DNA from: Defluviicoccus sp.
Lineage (GTDB): Bacteria; Pseudomonadota; Alphaproteobacteria; MPNO01
Assembly (NCBI GenBank): GCA_028820505.1
Contig: JAPPIT010000102.1
Span: 23,829 to 87,828, forward strand
Direction of reading: 5' to 3'
DNA: 64,000 nt
The notes beneath the pieces were generated by a model. That model searched no databases. It was not told where the DNA came from and was given only the letters and a program-made list of their open reading frames with translations. Shown in pieces: positions 38,971 through 48,768 of the stretch (position 1 is the stretch's first letter; each line of letters starts with the position of its first letter). A program made the translations under genes and the position numbers.

Positions 38971-40242
38971 CTATCGGGGCGCCGTGTCCCCGGCGCGGGG
39001 ATCCAGGGCGCATGCGTTCGGCGATGTCCGGACCATCGGCACATAGTCCTCGCGGTCTTCGGGAGCGACGGCATCGCGCTGTCCGGTTCGCCACACCGCC
39101 CACAACGCCACCGCGGCATGCACCGCACAGGTGAACAGGAACAGGTATCGGGCTCCCAGCGCCTCCATCAGCACCGAGGCGAGCAACGGCCCGGCGACGG
39201 CACCGACCCCGAAAATTACCAGCAGACCCGCGCTGATCTCGACAAATTCGCCCGGTTCGGCGTGGTCGTTGGCATGCGCGACGGAAAAGCCGTAGACCGA
39301 GAAAGCCGCAGCCCCGAACAGGCAGTAGGCCGTATACAACGCCGGCAGGGGCAGTGCGGTTCCGAACATCAGAATCAGGCCCGCGCTGGCGGCAACCGCG
39401 CACAGGCCGGCGATCAGCCAGCGCCTGTCCGGCAGGCGGTCCGAAAGGCGTCCCAGCGGATACTGGACGAACGCGCCGCCCACGATCGCGATGCTGACGA
39501 AGACGGCGATGCCGGTCAGCGACAGGCCGAGGTTCTTGGCGTAGATCGGCGTCAGGCTCCAGACCGCACCGTTTGCCATGCCGTTGGTCATGCAGCCCAG
39601 GACCGCGACCTGCGAGTTCCGCCACAGCTTGCGCAGGTCCGGGCGCGCCCTGACCGGCACCGGCGGCGAGGGCGCGCGTGTCAGGCAGACCGGGATGACG
39701 GCGAGCGCGAACAGGATCGCCGCGACGGAGAACAGCACCGAACTACCCGGAGAATCGATCAGGATCAGATATTGGCCCGCGGTGACGGAGGCGAGGTGGA
39801 TCGCCATGTAGGCCGAGAACACCGTGCCCCGGTTGCGCAGGGTCGAGGCGGCGTTCAGCCAGCTCTCGATCACCATGTAGAGCCCTGAAAGGCACAGCCC
39901 GAGCACGACCCGGAAGACGATCCAGGCCAACGGGGTCAACGCCAGCGCGTGCAGCAGCGGAACGATGGCCCCGAGAGCCGCGACCGCGGCGTAGACGCGG
40001 ATATGCCCCACTCGGGCGACCAGCGGCGGCACCAGATAGCAGCCCAGCACGAAACCGGTGAAATAGGCGGCCCCGATGGCCCCGATCCAGGCGGCGCCGA
40101 AACCCTCGATTTCGGCGCGCAAGGGCACCAGGGTCAGGAACAGGCCGTTGCCCAGCATCAACAGCGCGACCCCCGCCAGCAGGGCGGCGACAGGCGCGAA
40201 CATCGACCTCGGTTCGGCAAGAAAAGCGGTTATCCGAGCCAC
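38971..40242 (-). CDS. MFS transporter
   Basis: A 423-residue membrane protein with 12 predicted helices and a hydrophilic centre (RARPDLRKLWRNSQ) between helices 6 and 7. GRLSDRLPDRRWL is the loop after helix 8 resembling the MFS motif A; the sequence is close to the YcaD/'sugar MFS-like' group. It starts with GTG (MARITAFLAEP). About ten hydrophilic residues at the C terminus follow the last helix. The transported compound is unknown. Confidence 0.88.
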   Translation of the reverse strand: MARITAFLAEPRSMFAPVAALLAGVALLMLGNGLFLTLVPLRAEIEGFGAAWIGAIGAAYFTGFVLGCYLVPPLVARVGHIRVYAAVAALGAIVPLLHALALTPLAWIVFRVVLGLCLSGLYMVIESWLNAASTLRNRGTVFSAYMAIHLASVTAGQYLILIDSPGSSVLFSVAAILFALAVIPVCLTRAPSPPVPVRARPDLRKLWRNSQVAVLGCMTNGMANGAVWSLTPIYAKNLGLSLTGIAVFVSIAIVGGAFVQYPLGRLSDRLPDRRWLIAGLCAVAASAGLILMFGTALPLPALYTAYCLFGAAAFSVYGFSVAHANDHAEPGEFVEISAGLLVIFGVGAVAGPLLASVLMEALGARYLFLFTCAVHAAVALWAVWRTGQRDAVAPEDREDYVPMVRTSPNACALDPRAGDTAPR

Positions 40243-40389
40243 GGCATACGGCCCCCTCCCACGTTCGGACGGATGGTCCGGCGCGCAGCGATATGGGGAT
40301 GCGCGGCCCCCCGGGCAAGGGCCGTTTTCGACATCCGTCCCGGCGTCGTATTTCGGTATCGGGAGGCTGCGCTTTCGACCCCTGCCGCC

Positions 40390-40944
40390 CTATCCGCCGG
40401 CGGCCGCGCGGACCCGGCGGCGCAGCGCGGCGAGACCCCGATCGCGAATCCCGAGCGTTTCGAGACGCGCGATGGTGTCGTCCAGGTAATCCGCGTTCGC
40501 GCCGCGCTCGCCGCGGCAGGTCGCGATCCTGCGGACCTCCTCTTCCGCGGAAACGCCGCGCGCGTAGTAGGGCGTGGTGCGGTCGACCACCAGGGTATAG
40601 CCCCGCAACCGGCCTTGCGCGGTCTCCAGCCCGACCCCGCGCAGCAGATAGATGTCCTCGGCGAGCTCACGCCGGTCGAGATAGCGCGCGGCCGCCTCGC
40701 GCCGGCCGGCGGCGATCCGGTAGGCGACGCCCCGGCACGCCCCTCCACGGTCGAGCCCCAGCACGAGCCCCGGCCGCTCGGGCGTTCCCCGGTAGGCGGT
40801 CGAATCGACGCAGAACTTCCGGTGGTAGCCCCTGAGCAGCGCGCTCCGAGTCTCGACGGAGGCGAAGCCGGGATCCCACATCAGCGATCCGTAGGCGAAG
40901 AACCACACGTCGCCGGGACGGTCGAACGCGATCTTCGCCGTCAT
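40390..40944 (-). CDS. Gamma-glutamylcyclotransferase, ChaC family
   Basis: A 184-residue ChaC-type glutathione-specific gamma-glutamylcyclotransferase. The substrate loop FAYGSLMWDPGF is at residues 15-26 and the catalytic Glu is likely in DRRELAEDIY, with PYYARGVSAEEEVRRIATCRGERGANADYL in the C-terminal half. The start ATG overlaps the stop of the EamA gene by 4 nt, so it is the last gene of a three-gene operon. The coupling to exporters may reflect glutathione or amino-acid turnover, but this is speculative. Confidence 0.92.
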   Translation of the reverse strand: MTAKIAFDRPGDVWFFAYGSLMWDPGFASVETRSALLRGYHRKFCVDSTAYRGTPERPGLVLGLDRGGACRGVAYRIAAGRREAAARYLDRRELAEDIYLLRGVGLETAQGRLRGYTLVVDRTTPYYARGVSAEEEVRRIATCRGERGANADYLDDTIARLETLGIRDRGLAALRRRVRAAAGG

Positions 40945-41819
40945 CGGGAGGCCAGCACAAAACCGGTGACCGCGATCGCCATCCCGATCAGCGATACCGG
41001 ACCCAGTATCTCGTCGAATATCAGCCAGCCCATCGCGGCGGTAATCGCGGGCGTCAGGTAGAACATGCTGGCCACCCGCGAGGCCTCGCCGAGCCGGAGC
41101 AGGTAGTAGAGCAGGTGGTAGGCCCCGATGGTGAGGACGAAAACGAGCCAGAAGAGCGAAAGGACGAACTCGCCGGTCCAGTCGACGACCCGCGTCTCGA
41201 ACGCCAGCACGAGCCCGAGGGTCAGGACCGCGTTGACCCCCTGCTGCAGCGCGGTGCCGGAGCGAAGGTCCATGTCGGCGCAATAGCGCTTCTGGTAGAC
41301 GGTGCCGATCGTGAGCGCGAGCACGCTGGTCACGCCGAGCGCCATGCCGAACAACGTGCCCTCGGCGAGGTCGATCTTGCGCCAGACGACCATGACCACG
41401 CCGAGAAATCCCAGCACCAGCCCGATCCACTGGCGGGCGCGCACGGTCTCTCCCAGCGCGCGGCCCACGATCATCGCGGTCAGCAGCGGTTGCAGGCCGA
41501 CGATGAGAGCGAGCGTGCCGATCGCCACCCCCTGGTCGACGGCGACGAAGACCGACCACAGATAGCCGCCATGGAGCAGGAGCCCGGCCACGACCACGTG
41601 CCCGGCCTCCGCCGCGCTCGACGGCCACGGCGCCCGTACCGCCGCGGCCACCGCGACCAGGAACAGGGTCCCGAAGGCGAAGCGCAGCGCAAGGAACGTG
41701 AGCGGCTCGACATAGGGCATGCCGTACTTGGTGAAGATGTTCCCGGTGCTCCACGTCACCGCGAAGATCAGCGGGGCGGCGGCGAGAAACAGCGCATGCG
41801 CCGAACGCGGGGCGGTCAC
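40941..41819 (-). CDS. DMT superfamily transporter (EamA family), second in tandem
   Basis: A 292-residue, ten-helix EamA protein: LAAAPLIFAVTWSTGNIFTKYG, LTFLALRFAFGTLFLVAVAA, GVAIGTLALIVGLQPLLTAMIVGRALGE in repeat one; YQKRYCADMDLRSGTALQQGVNAVL and SRVASMFYLTPAITAAMGWLIFDE in repeat two. It shares the YQKRYC and FYLTPA blocks with the upstream paralogue (41816-42703), so the pair arose by duplication. It starts with GTG in a GTGA overlap and ends in an ATGA overlap with ChaC. Confidence 0.91.
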   Translation of the reverse strand: MTAPRSAHALFLAAAPLIFAVTWSTGNIFTKYGMPYVEPLTFLALRFAFGTLFLVAVAAAVRAPWPSSAAEAGHVVVAGLLLHGGYLWSVFVAVDQGVAIGTLALIVGLQPLLTAMIVGRALGETVRARQWIGLVLGFLGVVMVVWRKIDLAEGTLFGMALGVTSVLALTIGTVYQKRYCADMDLRSGTALQQGVNAVLTLGLVLAFETRVVDWTGEFVLSLFWLVFVLTIGAYHLLYYLLRLGEASRVASMFYLTPAITAAMGWLIFDEILGPVSLIGMAIAVTGFVLASR

Positions 41820-42703
41820 GCGCCGGTCCTCCCCCGCCGGGTCACCAGAAACACGCCCAGGCCCGAGATCGCGAATCCGGCGAGCGCCGCCGGCCCGAAC
41901 GTCTCGCCGAAGCTGAGATAGCCGAGGACCACCGTGGTCGGAGGGGTAAGGTAGAACAGGCTGGAGACGCGCGCCGCCTCGCCGCGCCTGAGCAGGATGT
42001 AGTAGAGGTTGGAAGCGGCGATCGACAGGACCACCACCAACCATATCAGGACGAAGGCGAGCTCGGCGGTGGGCGCCACGCGGTTGCTTTCGACCAGGAG
42101 CGCGAGCGTTCCCGTGGTCAGGAAAGCGGCGCCGTGCTGGATAATCATGCCGGTCCTGAGATCCATGCCGTCGCAATAGCGCTTCTGGTAGAGCGACGCG
42201 GCGGTGATCAGTACGGGCGTCAGCGCGGCGAGCGCATAACCGAGCGCCGACCCCGAAGATACGCCGATGCGGTCGCCGAGCACGCAGGCAAGCCCGGCGA
42301 AACCGAGCACGAAACCGATCCATTGGATTGCGGTTACGCGCTCGCCGAGTGCGCGGCCCACCATGACGGCGGTGAGCAGCGGCTGCATCCCGGCCATCAG
42401 CGCGAGCGTTCCCTGGGCCACCCCCTCGCCCAGCGCGAGGAAAATGCACGAAAGATAGGCGGAGTGGAGCAGGAACCCGGCGACGGCGATGTGGCCCGCC
42501 TCGCGCCAGGTGGCCGGCCAGGCGGCGGCAAGAAAGGGAAGCGCGGCGCCCACCACGATCACGTTGAGCGCAGACCGTATCGCGAGCAGCGTCAGGGGTT
42601 CGGTGAACTCGATGCCGAGCCGCGTGACCGGGAAGCCGGAGGCCCAGCACAGCACGAACAGGCCGGGCGCGACGGTCACCCAGAGCGGCGTGGACTTGCC
42701 CAT
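41816..42703 (-). CDS. DMT superfamily transporter (EamA family), first in tandem
   Basis: A 295-residue EamA protein, starting at ATG 42703 (MGKSTPLWVTVAPG); the track extension upstream is not protein-like. Repeat one: LFVLCWASGFPVTRLGIEFTEPLTLLAIRSALN, GVAQGTLALMAGMQPLLTAVMVGRALGE; repeat two: YQKRYCDGMDLRTGMIIQHGAA and ARVSSLFYLTPPTTVVLGYLSFGE. It is highly similar in layout to the downstream EamA gene and opposite in orientation to the DUF2125 gene, with an 80-nt divergent gap that must hold both promoters. Confidence 0.91.
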   Translation of the reverse strand: MGKSTPLWVTVAPGLFVLCWASGFPVTRLGIEFTEPLTLLAIRSALNVIVVGAALPFLAAAWPATWREAGHIAVAGFLLHSAYLSCIFLALGEGVAQGTLALMAGMQPLLTAVMVGRALGERVTAIQWIGFVLGFAGLACVLGDRIGVSSGSALGYALAALTPVLITAASLYQKRYCDGMDLRTGMIIQHGAAFLTTGTLALLVESNRVAPTAELAFVLIWLVVVLSIAASNLYYILLRRGEAARVSSLFYLTPPTTVVLGYLSFGETFGPAALAGFAISGLGVFLVTRRGRTGA

Positions 42704-42783
42704 GCCGGCACAATAGCGCCCGCGCCGCCCGCGCTCGACCGCCGCCGCCTCGCCGCATATAAGTCCGCTCCGGAGGGTCGCGG

Positions 42784-43836
42784 ATGGCGAAGAAGGCCGC
42801 ATACGGGACGGCGGCGCTTATCGGTCTCGCCGCCGTCGCCTACAGCGCGATCTGGTGGAGTTCCGCCGAAAGGCTCCGCGGGGAGCTCGACGGCTGGGCC
42901 GCGGACATGCGAGGCCGCGGCTGGACGGTCTCCTACGATCGCGTGCGGATCGAAGGCTACCCGGCCTCGATCACCGCGATCGTCGAGACACCGTCGATCG
43001 GCGCGCCCGAGGACGCGGGCGGCTGGCGCTGGCGGGGACCCCGTGTGGCCGCGAAGGCCCGGCCGTGGAATCCCGACCGGATCGTGCTCGACGGGGCGGG
43101 CATCCACCGGCTCCGGACCGGGGGCGGCGATGCGGATCCGGTCCGGATCGCCGCGGGCGACGCGTCCGGCCTGATCCTCCGCCTGACCGACGCCCGCGCC
43201 ACGAAGGTCGTGCTGAAGCTTTCGGACATCGAGATCGATGCGCCCGGCCGCGCCCTGCCGCGCGGGCTCGGGGAGGCCGAAGCAACGATCCGCCTGCCCG
43301 ATCGGACGGCCCGGGTCGAGGACGGCCGCGGGCCGGAACCGCCAGGCCCGTCGATCGCGGCGAGTCTCAGGGATATCGAATTCGGCCGGGGCGATTCCGC
43401 CGCGCGCGGCGGAGCGATCGAGGAAGCCTCGCTGACAGCCAGGCTGATCGGGCCGTTCCCGCGCGACGCGACCGCGCAGTCGCTCGCGGTCTGGCGCGAC
43501 GGCGGCGGCACGATCGAGATCGGCGAGTTGTCCCTCCGCTGGCAAAAAGCGAACGGCAAGGGATCGGGTACCGTTGCGCTCGATCGCGATCTGCAGCCGC
43601 TCGCGGCGCTTACGATCCGGATCGAGGGTTACGCCGACCTGGTTCGCTCGCTGGTCGATCGGGGATGGTTGAAGAGGCGCGATGCCGGCGCGATCCAGCT
43701 CGGCCTCGATCTCTTCGCGCGCGCTGGCACGGGACAGCCGGGCGCGGTCGCGGTGCCGCTCACGTTCCAGAACCGCCGCGTCTTCCTCGGTCCGATTTCG
43801 GTGATGCGTCTGCCGCGGATCGAGTGGGGCGGCTAG
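42784..43836 (+). CDS. DUF2125 domain protein
   Basis: A 350-residue protein of the alphaproteobacterial DUF2125 family, with an N-terminal hydrophobic helix (YGTAALIGLAAVAYSAIWW) that anchors or exports it. The repeated beta-rich pattern (VSYDRVRIEGYPASITAIVE, ARPWNPDRIVLDGAG, LSLRWQKANGKGSG, IEGYADLVRSLVDRGWL) is typical; the function of the family is unknown. It faces the tyrC operon convergently and overlaps its end by 4 nt. Its length agrees with the family. Confidence 0.85.
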   Translation: MAKKAAYGTAALIGLAAVAYSAIWWSSAERLRGELDGWAADMRGRGWTVSYDRVRIEGYPASITAIVETPSIGAPEDAGGWRWRGPRVAAKARPWNPDRIVLDGAGIHRLRTGGGDADPVRIAAGDASGLILRLTDARATKVVLKLSDIEIDAPGRALPRGLGEAEATIRLPDRTARVEDGRGPEPPGPSIAASLRDIEFGRGDSAARGGAIEEASLTARLIGPFPRDATAQSLAVWRDGGGTIEIGELSLRWQKANGKGSGTVALDRDLQPLAALTIRIEGYADLVRSLVDRGWLKRRDAGAIQLGLDLFARAGTGQPGAVAVPLTFQNRRVFLGPISVMRLPRIEWGG

Positions 43837-44747
43837 CCCTCCTCGCTCGGCCGGGGTGGAATGTGCTGCTGCGCGGCGACGACGCCGCGGCGGATGTCGC
43901 GGGTCCGGGCGAAGAGAGATTCCAGCGCCGCCCCGTCCCCGACCCGCACGGCGCGCTGAAGCGCGGTCAGATCCTCGGTGAAGCGGCCCAGCATTTCCAG
44001 CACCGCGTCGCGGTTGTTGAGGAAGACGTCGCGCCACATTACCGGGTCCGAGCCGGCGATCCGGGTGAAATCGCGGAAACCGGCGGCGGAGTACTTGATC
44101 ACCTCCGACTTCAGCTGGTCTTCGAGATCGGTCGCCGTGCCCACGATCGTATAGGCGATCAGATGCGGGATATGCGAGGTGATCGCCAGCACGTGATCGT
44201 GGTGCGCCGCATCCATCCGGGCGACCATGCTGCCCGCCCGGCGCCACAGCTCGGCAACCCGTTCGATCGCGATCTCGTCGGTCCCCGGCGGCGGCGTGAT
44301 CAGGAACCAGCGGCCCTCGAACAGGGTGTCGAACCCCGCTTCCGGACCGGTGTTCTCGGTCCCGGCGATCGGATGGCCGGGGACGAAGTGGACCCCGTCG
44401 GGCAGGTGCGGCGTGACGGCTTCCAGCACCGCGCGCTTGACCGAGCCGACGTCGGAAACGATGGCGCCGGGCGAAAGGCTGGGCGCGATCGCGCGTGCGA
44501 CCTCGCCGTAGCTGCCTATCGGGGTGCAGATAATCACCAGATCGGCGCCCGCCGCCGCCTCGGCCGGATCGTGCGTCGTCGAATCGACGATCTCGAGCCG
44601 CTCGGCCGCCGCCAGGGTCTCGGCGCGGCGCGCGCAGGCGACGACATGGCCGGCGAGGCCGTCGCGCTTGACGACGCGGGCCAGCGAGGAGCCGATCAGC
44701 CCGATTCCGATCAGGGCGATCCGTTGAAACAGGATCCCGCTCGACAT
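43833..44747 (-). CDS. tyrC: Prephenate/arogenate dehydrogenase
   Basis: A 304-residue TyrA/TyrC dehydrogenase: ALIGIGLIGSSLARVVKRDG is the NAD(P)-binding fold, DLVIICTPIGSYGEV and VSDVGSVKRAVLEA follow, and GHPIAGTENTGPEAG is the conserved substrate-contacting block. HHDHVLAITSHIPHLIAY carries the catalytic His. It oxidatively decarboxylates prephenate or arogenate on the way to tyrosine. It is the last gene of a chorismate mutase-hisC-tyrC operon, 3 nt after hisC, and overlaps the convergent DUF2125 gene by 4 nt. Confidence 0.92.
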   Translation of the reverse strand: MSSGILFQRIALIGIGLIGSSLARVVKRDGLAGHVVACARRAETLAAAERLEIVDSTTHDPAEAAAGADLVIICTPIGSYGEVARAIAPSLSPGAIVSDVGSVKRAVLEAVTPHLPDGVHFVPGHPIAGTENTGPEAGFDTLFEGRWFLITPPPGTDEIAIERVAELWRRAGSMVARMDAAHHDHVLAITSHIPHLIAYTIVGTATDLEDQLKSEVIKYSAAGFRDFTRIAGSDPVMWRDVFLNNRDAVLEMLGRFTEDLTALQRAVRVGDGAALESLFARTRDIRRGVVAAQQHIPPRPSEEG

Positions 44748-44750
44748 GGA

Positions 44751-45839
44751 TCAGCCCGCGAACGCCTCGATCGCCTCGACGAGGGTCCGCATCTCGTCCT
44801 CCAGCCCGACGGTGATCCGCAGGTGGCCGGGAAGGCGGTTGCCGCCGACCGCGCGGGGAATCAGACCGTAGCGAGCGAGATGGGCAAGCGCCGCTTCCGC
44901 GTTTTGCCCTTCCTCGGCCGCGAACTCCACGAGCACGAAATTGCCGACGCTCGGCGTGACGGGAAAGCCCGCTGCCGCGATCCGCTCGGAAATCCACGGC
45001 AGCCAGGCCGCGTTGTGATCGCGCGACCGGGCGAGAAAATCGGTGTCCCCGACCGCGGCGATCCCCGCCGCCTGCGCCGGGGCGTTGATGTTGAAGGGGG
45101 AGCGGATGCGGTGCAGCACGTCGGCGATCGGCTCCGGGCAGTAGGCCCAGCCGAGCCGGACGCCGCCGAGCCCGTAGATCTTGGAGAACGTCCGGGTCAT
45201 CACGGTGTTCCGGCCGCGGTCGACCAGCGACTCTCCGGCGGCGTAGTCGTTGCGCGTCACGTATTCGGCGTAGGCCGAATCGATCACGAGGACCACGTCG
45301 TCGGGCAGGCCCGCGCGCAGACGCTCCAGCTCCGCCTGCGGGACGTAGGTTCCGGTCGGGTTGTTCGGGTTGGCGATGAAGACGATCCGGGTCCGCGGCG
45401 TGACCGCGGCCAGAAGGGCATCGACATCCGCGGTGAGGTCCCGTTCCGGCGCCTCGACCACCCTGGCGCCCACGCTCAGCCCGGCGAGCCGGTACATCAC
45501 GAAGGCGTGGGCGTGGGTCAGCACCTCATCGTCCGGTCCCGCATAGCCGCGCACAAGCAAGGTGATCAACTCGTCCGATCCGGCGCCGCAGACGATGCGC
45601 GCCGGGTCGAGCCCGTGCGCCCGTCCGATCGCCTCGCACAGCGCCGCCGCGCCGCCGTCGGGATACCGATGAATGTCGGCCGCGGTTTCGGCCAGGGCGC
45701 GCATCGCCGCCGGGCTCGGCCCCAGCGCCCCTTCGTTCGACGACAGCTTGATCGTGCGTGCCTTGCCCGGGATCGAGGAATCTCCGGGTACGTAGGGCGC
45801 GATCTCCAGGATTCCCGGCCGGGGAGTGGGCTCGCTCAT
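44751..45839 (-). CDS. hisC: Histidinol-phosphate/aromatic aminotransferase
   Basis: A 362-residue fold-type I PLP enzyme. [18 protein letters not shown] is the substrate-entry segment, [14 protein letters not shown] binds the PLP ring region, [10 protein letters not shown] provides the Asp-Tyr pair, and the PLP Lys is in [17 protein letters not shown]. The C-terminal [10 protein letters not shown] holds the conserved Arg for the substrate carboxylate or phosphate. In this operon it probably acts as an aromatic aminotransferase between prephenate/chorismate mutase and TyrC, rather than in histidine synthesis; a second HisC elsewhere would support this. Confidence 0.9.
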   Translation of the reverse strand: MSEPTPRPGILEIAPYVPGDSSIPGKARTIKLSSNEGALGPSPAAMRALAETAADIHRYPDGGAAALCEAIGRAHGLDPARIVCGAGSDELITLLVRGYAGPDDEVLTHAHAFVMYRLAGLSVGARVVEAPERDLTADVDALLAAVTPRTRIVFIANPNNPTGTYVPQAELERLRAGLPDDVVLVIDSAYAEYVTRNDYAAGESLVDRGRNTVMTRTFSKIYGLGGVRLGWAYCPEPIADVLHRIRSPFNINAPAQAAGIAAVGDTDFLARSRDHNAAWLPWISERIAAAGFPVTPSVGNFVLVEFAAEEGQNAEAALAHLARYGLIPRAVGGNRLPGHLRITVGLEDEMRTLVEAIEAFAG

Positions 45840-46747
45840 TGTTCGTTCGCGGCCTGTTGCGCGTCGATGTCCTTGCGAACGAAGGGTTCCGCGTAGGCGC
45901 CCAATACCTGCACGACCGCGGGCTCCTCGCCGCCGATCTCCTCCGCGACGGCGGCGATCCGCTCGTCTTTGCGCTCGACGAAACCGTCGACCTCAACCAG
46001 GAAAAGAGTGGAATCCCGGTTCACATCGTCGCTATGCGTCAGGGTCATTTTCGGCTCCAGACCGTGCGCCTTGAGGGCGCCCAAGACGCGGCCGCGGCTG
46101 GTCTCGGTGCCGACCGTCACCACGACGACGCTGCGGTCCCGCGCGGAGGGATGGGGGTCCTGCATCGCGATCACCAGCGAATCATGGGACGGGCCGGAAT
46201 GCCGTTGCGTCGGCACGAAAGGCAGGCGCGCGACGATGGATGGGCCGTTGCCGCCCTCGGGGTCCCGTCCGTACCGCACCAGGCGCGGCCACCAGGGCGC
46301 GTCCTCGCCCTCGGCCGGGAACGGCAGGATTCCCGCCGATGCATTGCCGCGGGTCACGTCGTTGAACACGCCGGCCGCCGTCCGGCGTATCGAAACCGGC
46401 GCGGCGGCGCCGAAATGGATTTCCGCCACTTCCTGGCAGGCGTCCGATTCCTCGGCCGCATAGACGGCGACCACGAACCGTTCCTGGAGCCCGAGGCTCG
46501 CCGAAATGATCTGCCGCCAGATCAGCATCAGCGGGCCGAGCGGGAACTCGCCGTCGTGCCGGTCCGCCAGCCGGCGCAGTATGTCCGCCTCCCGGCCGGG
46601 CCGGTAAGTCGGTCCGCCGGACGTCGCCTTGGCGTCGTCGACGGCGCGCACCAGCGCGGCACGTTCCTTCAGCAGGTCGTGCAGCCGGTCGTCGATCGAA
46701 TCGATGCGCTTCCGGACTTCCTCCAGCGACTTCTCGGAACGATCCAT
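45836..46747 (-). CDS. Chorismate mutase (AroQ type) with a C-terminal prephenate dehydratase/ACT-like region
   Basis: A 303-residue protein. The first ~90 residues are an AroQ chorismate mutase: [34 protein letters not shown], with the Arg and Lys that bind the chorismate carboxylates and READILRRL near the end. The remainder (about 100-303) lacks the classical TRF and catalytic blocks of prephenate dehydratase but looks periplasmic-binding/ACT-like ([27 protein letters not shown]). The start ATG overlaps nothing upstream; its stop overlaps hisC by 4 nt. It opens the operon. Confidence 0.82.
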   Translation of the reverse strand: MDRSEKSLEEVRKRIDSIDDRLHDLLKERAALVRAVDDAKATSGGPTYRPGREADILRRLADRHDGEFPLGPLMLIWRQIISASLGLQERFVVAVYAAEESDACQEVAEIHFGAAAPVSIRRTAAGVFNDVTRGNASAGILPFPAEGEDAPWWPRLVRYGRDPEGGNGPSIVARLPFVPTQRHSGPSHDSLVIAMQDPHPSARDRSVVVVTVGTETSRGRVLGALKAHGLEPKMTLTHSDDVNRDSTLFLVEVDGFVERKDERIAAVAEEIGGEEPAVVQVLGAYAEPFVRKDIDAQQAANEQ

Positions 46748-46805
46748 TTCGGTCCCGTTGCTAGCCGGCGCACCCGGATCGGCGCGCGGCGTTCGCCGAA
46801 CGCTC

Positions 46806-46833
46806 TTGCCTCCGGGCGGCTGCGACTTATAAC
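46806..46833 (+). promoter_or_regulatory. Possible sigma70-type promoter of metXW
   Basis: TTGCCT and TATAAC are spaced by 16 nt, 107 nt upstream of the metX ATG, in the 192-nt gap that divergently separates metX from chorismate mutase. No SAM-II-type riboswitch was seen between this promoter and metX. Confidence 0.4.
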
Positions 46834-46939
46834 GACCCCCCGCATCGGTTACAATCGGGCCGGCCGTCGCGCGACGATTCGCGGGGCCGCATCGCGGCGA
46901 CAGGCGGAACCTCAGGGAAATCGGACCCGGTCGAAGATT

Positions 46940-48115
46940 ATGGAGCCCGTACCGATCAATCGCCGGACGTCGCTCATGCAGGCGGAAATTCCGGGCAACC
47001 ATGTACGCCTCGCGACCGAAGAGCCGCTGCGCCTCGATTGCGGCGTCGAGCTGGGACCGGTCACCGTCGCCTATCGCACCTACGGCACGCTGAATCCCGA
47101 ACGCTCCAACGCGATCCTGGTCTGCCACGCCCTGACCGGCGACCAGTTCGTGGCCGAGACCCACCCCGTCACCGGCAAGCCCGGCTGGTGGGATCTTCTC
47201 GTCGGACCCGGCAAGGTTCTCGATACCGAGCGCTATTTCGTCATTTGTTCGAACGTGCTGGGCGGCTGCATGGGCACCGCCGGGCCCACCTCTCCCGACC
47301 CGGCGACCGGAGAGCCCTACGGGCTGGACTTCCCGGTGATCACCGTCAGCGACATGGTCAACCTGCAGGCGCTTCTGCTCGACCGTCTCGGGATCGAGCA
47401 GCTGTTCTGCGTCATCGGCGGCTCGATGGGCGGAATGCAGGTGCTCGAATGGGCGGTGCGCTATCCCGAACGGGTGTTCGCGGCGGTCCCGATCGCGGCC
47501 GCGGCCCGCCATTCGTCGCAGAACATCGCGTTCAACGAGGTCGGACGCCAGGCGATCATGGCCGACCCGGACTGGTGTCATGGCGATTACCTGCGCCAGG
47601 GGAGCGTCCCGACCCGCGGACTCGCCGTGGCGCGCATGGCGGCGCATATCACCTATCTCTCCGATTCGGCGTTGCACCGGAAGTTCGGCCGCCGGCTGCA
47701 GGGCCGCGACGCGTTGAGCTTCGGCTTCGACGCCGACTTCCAGGTCGAGAGCTATCTGCGCCACCAGGGCAGCAGCTTCGTCGAGCGCTTCGACGCCAAT
47801 TCCTACCTCTACATCACCCGCGCGATGGACTATTTCGATATCGCCTCGGAACATGACGGCGTGCTCGCCCGGGCGTTCGCGGGCACGTCGGTGAGGTTCT
47901 GCCTGTTCTCCTTCACCAGCGACTGGCTGTTCCCGACGAACGAGAGCCGCGAGGTGGTGAGGGCGCTCAACGCGGTTGCCGCCAATGTCAGCTTCGTGGA
48001 GGTGGAGACCGACAAGGGGCACGACGCCTTCCTGCTCGACGAGCCCGAGTTCGCGACCACGCTGCGGGGGTTTCTCGACGGCGCGGGACAGCACCGGGGC
48101 CTCGCGGCACCATGA
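46940..48115 (+). CDS. metX: Homoserine O-acyltransferase MetX
   Basis: A 391-residue alpha/beta-hydrolase-fold acyltransferase. [23 protein letters not shown] and [34 protein letters not shown] are the family blocks, the nucleophile is S162 in [12 protein letters not shown], and Asp and His are in SFTSDWLFP and [14 protein letters not shown]. It acylates homoserine for methionine synthesis. The gene starts at ATG 46940; the track frame extends far upstream but only because of GC content. metW follows with a 4-nt overlap. Confidence 0.94.
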   Translation: MEPVPINRRTSLMQAEIPGNHVRLATEEPLRLDCGVELGPVTVAYRTYGTLNPERSNAILVCHALTGDQFVAETHPVTGKPGWWDLLVGPGKVLDTERYFVICSNVLGGCMGTAGPTSPDPATGEPYGLDFPVITVSDMVNLQALLLDRLGIEQLFCVIGGSMGGMQVLEWAVRYPERVFAAVPIAAAARHSSQNIAFNEVGRQAIMADPDWCHGDYLRQGSVPTRGLAVARMAAHITYLSDSALHRKFGRRLQGRDALSFGFDADFQVESYLRHQGSSFVERFDANSYLYITRAMDYFDIASEHDGVLARAFAGTSVRFCLFSFTSDWLFPTNESREVVRALNAVAANVSFVEVETDKGHDAFLLDEPEFATTLRGFLDGAGQHRGLAAP

Positions 48116-48768
48116 ACCGGAGGGCGGCGCCGGACGGCGCCCCTGCGCCGGCGATCCGCCGCGACTTGCAGATCATCGCGGACATGATCGAGCCGGGCTC
48201 GCGGGTGCTCGACATCGGCTGCGGCGACGGCGCGCTGCTTTACCACCTGGTCAATTTCAAGGAGGTGGACGCGCGCGGAATCGAGCTCAGCCAGGCCGGG
48301 GTGAATTCCTGCGTCAGCCGCGGCCTGTCGGTGATCCAGGGCGACGCCGACAAGGACCTCGCCGACTACCCGCCCGGCGCGTTCGACTACGCGGTGCTGA
48401 GCCAGACCCTCCAGGCGACACGGGCGCCTCGCGAGCTCCTCGGACAGCTTCTCCGCATCGCGACTCGGGTCGTCGTCTCCTTCACCAATTTCGGCCAGCT
48501 CGGCATTCGCTGGCGGCTGGTATGGGAAGGGCGGATGCCGGTGATCGGCGGCGCCGCGGAGCGCTGGTACGACACCGAGAACATCCATCTCTGCACCATC
48601 AGGGATTTTCAGGAGCTCTGCCAGGATCTCGACGTGGTGGCGGAGCGCGCGGTCTCGCTCGACCTCAGCGGACGCGCCAGGGCGATCGCCCGGATCGGCC
48701 CGTTCGCCAATCTAAGGAGCCGGCAGGGGATTTTCCTGCTGCGGCGCGAGCACGCGCCTGCGCCCTGA
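48112..48768 (+). CDS. metW: Methionine biosynthesis protein MetW
   Basis: A 218-residue MetW: the SAM-like nucleotide loop is [15 protein letters not shown] and the family-specific blocks are [49 protein letters not shown] and [25 protein letters not shown]. MetW forms a complex with MetX and is needed for its stability or activity in some proteobacteria. Its start overlaps the metX stop by 4 nt. The 3' end overlaps the convergent methyltransferase gene by 57 nt. Confidence 0.94.
   Translation: MNRRAAPDGAPAPAIRRDLQIIADMIEPGSRVLDIGCGDGALLYHLVNFKEVDARGIELSQAGVNSCVSRGLSVIQGDADKDLADYPPGAFDYAVLSQTLQATRAPRELLGQLLRIATRVVVSFTNFGQLGIRWRLVWEGRMPVIGGAAERWYDTENIHLCTIRDFQELCQDLDVVAERAVSLDLSGRARAIARIGPFANLRSRQGIFLLRREHAPAP

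Noticed and set aside
46748-46939. SAM-II-type riboswitch upstream of metX
   Set aside because: I looked for the conserved SAM-II core and pseudoknot in this gap and did not see it; only a possible promoter is reported. A covariance-model search would settle the point.
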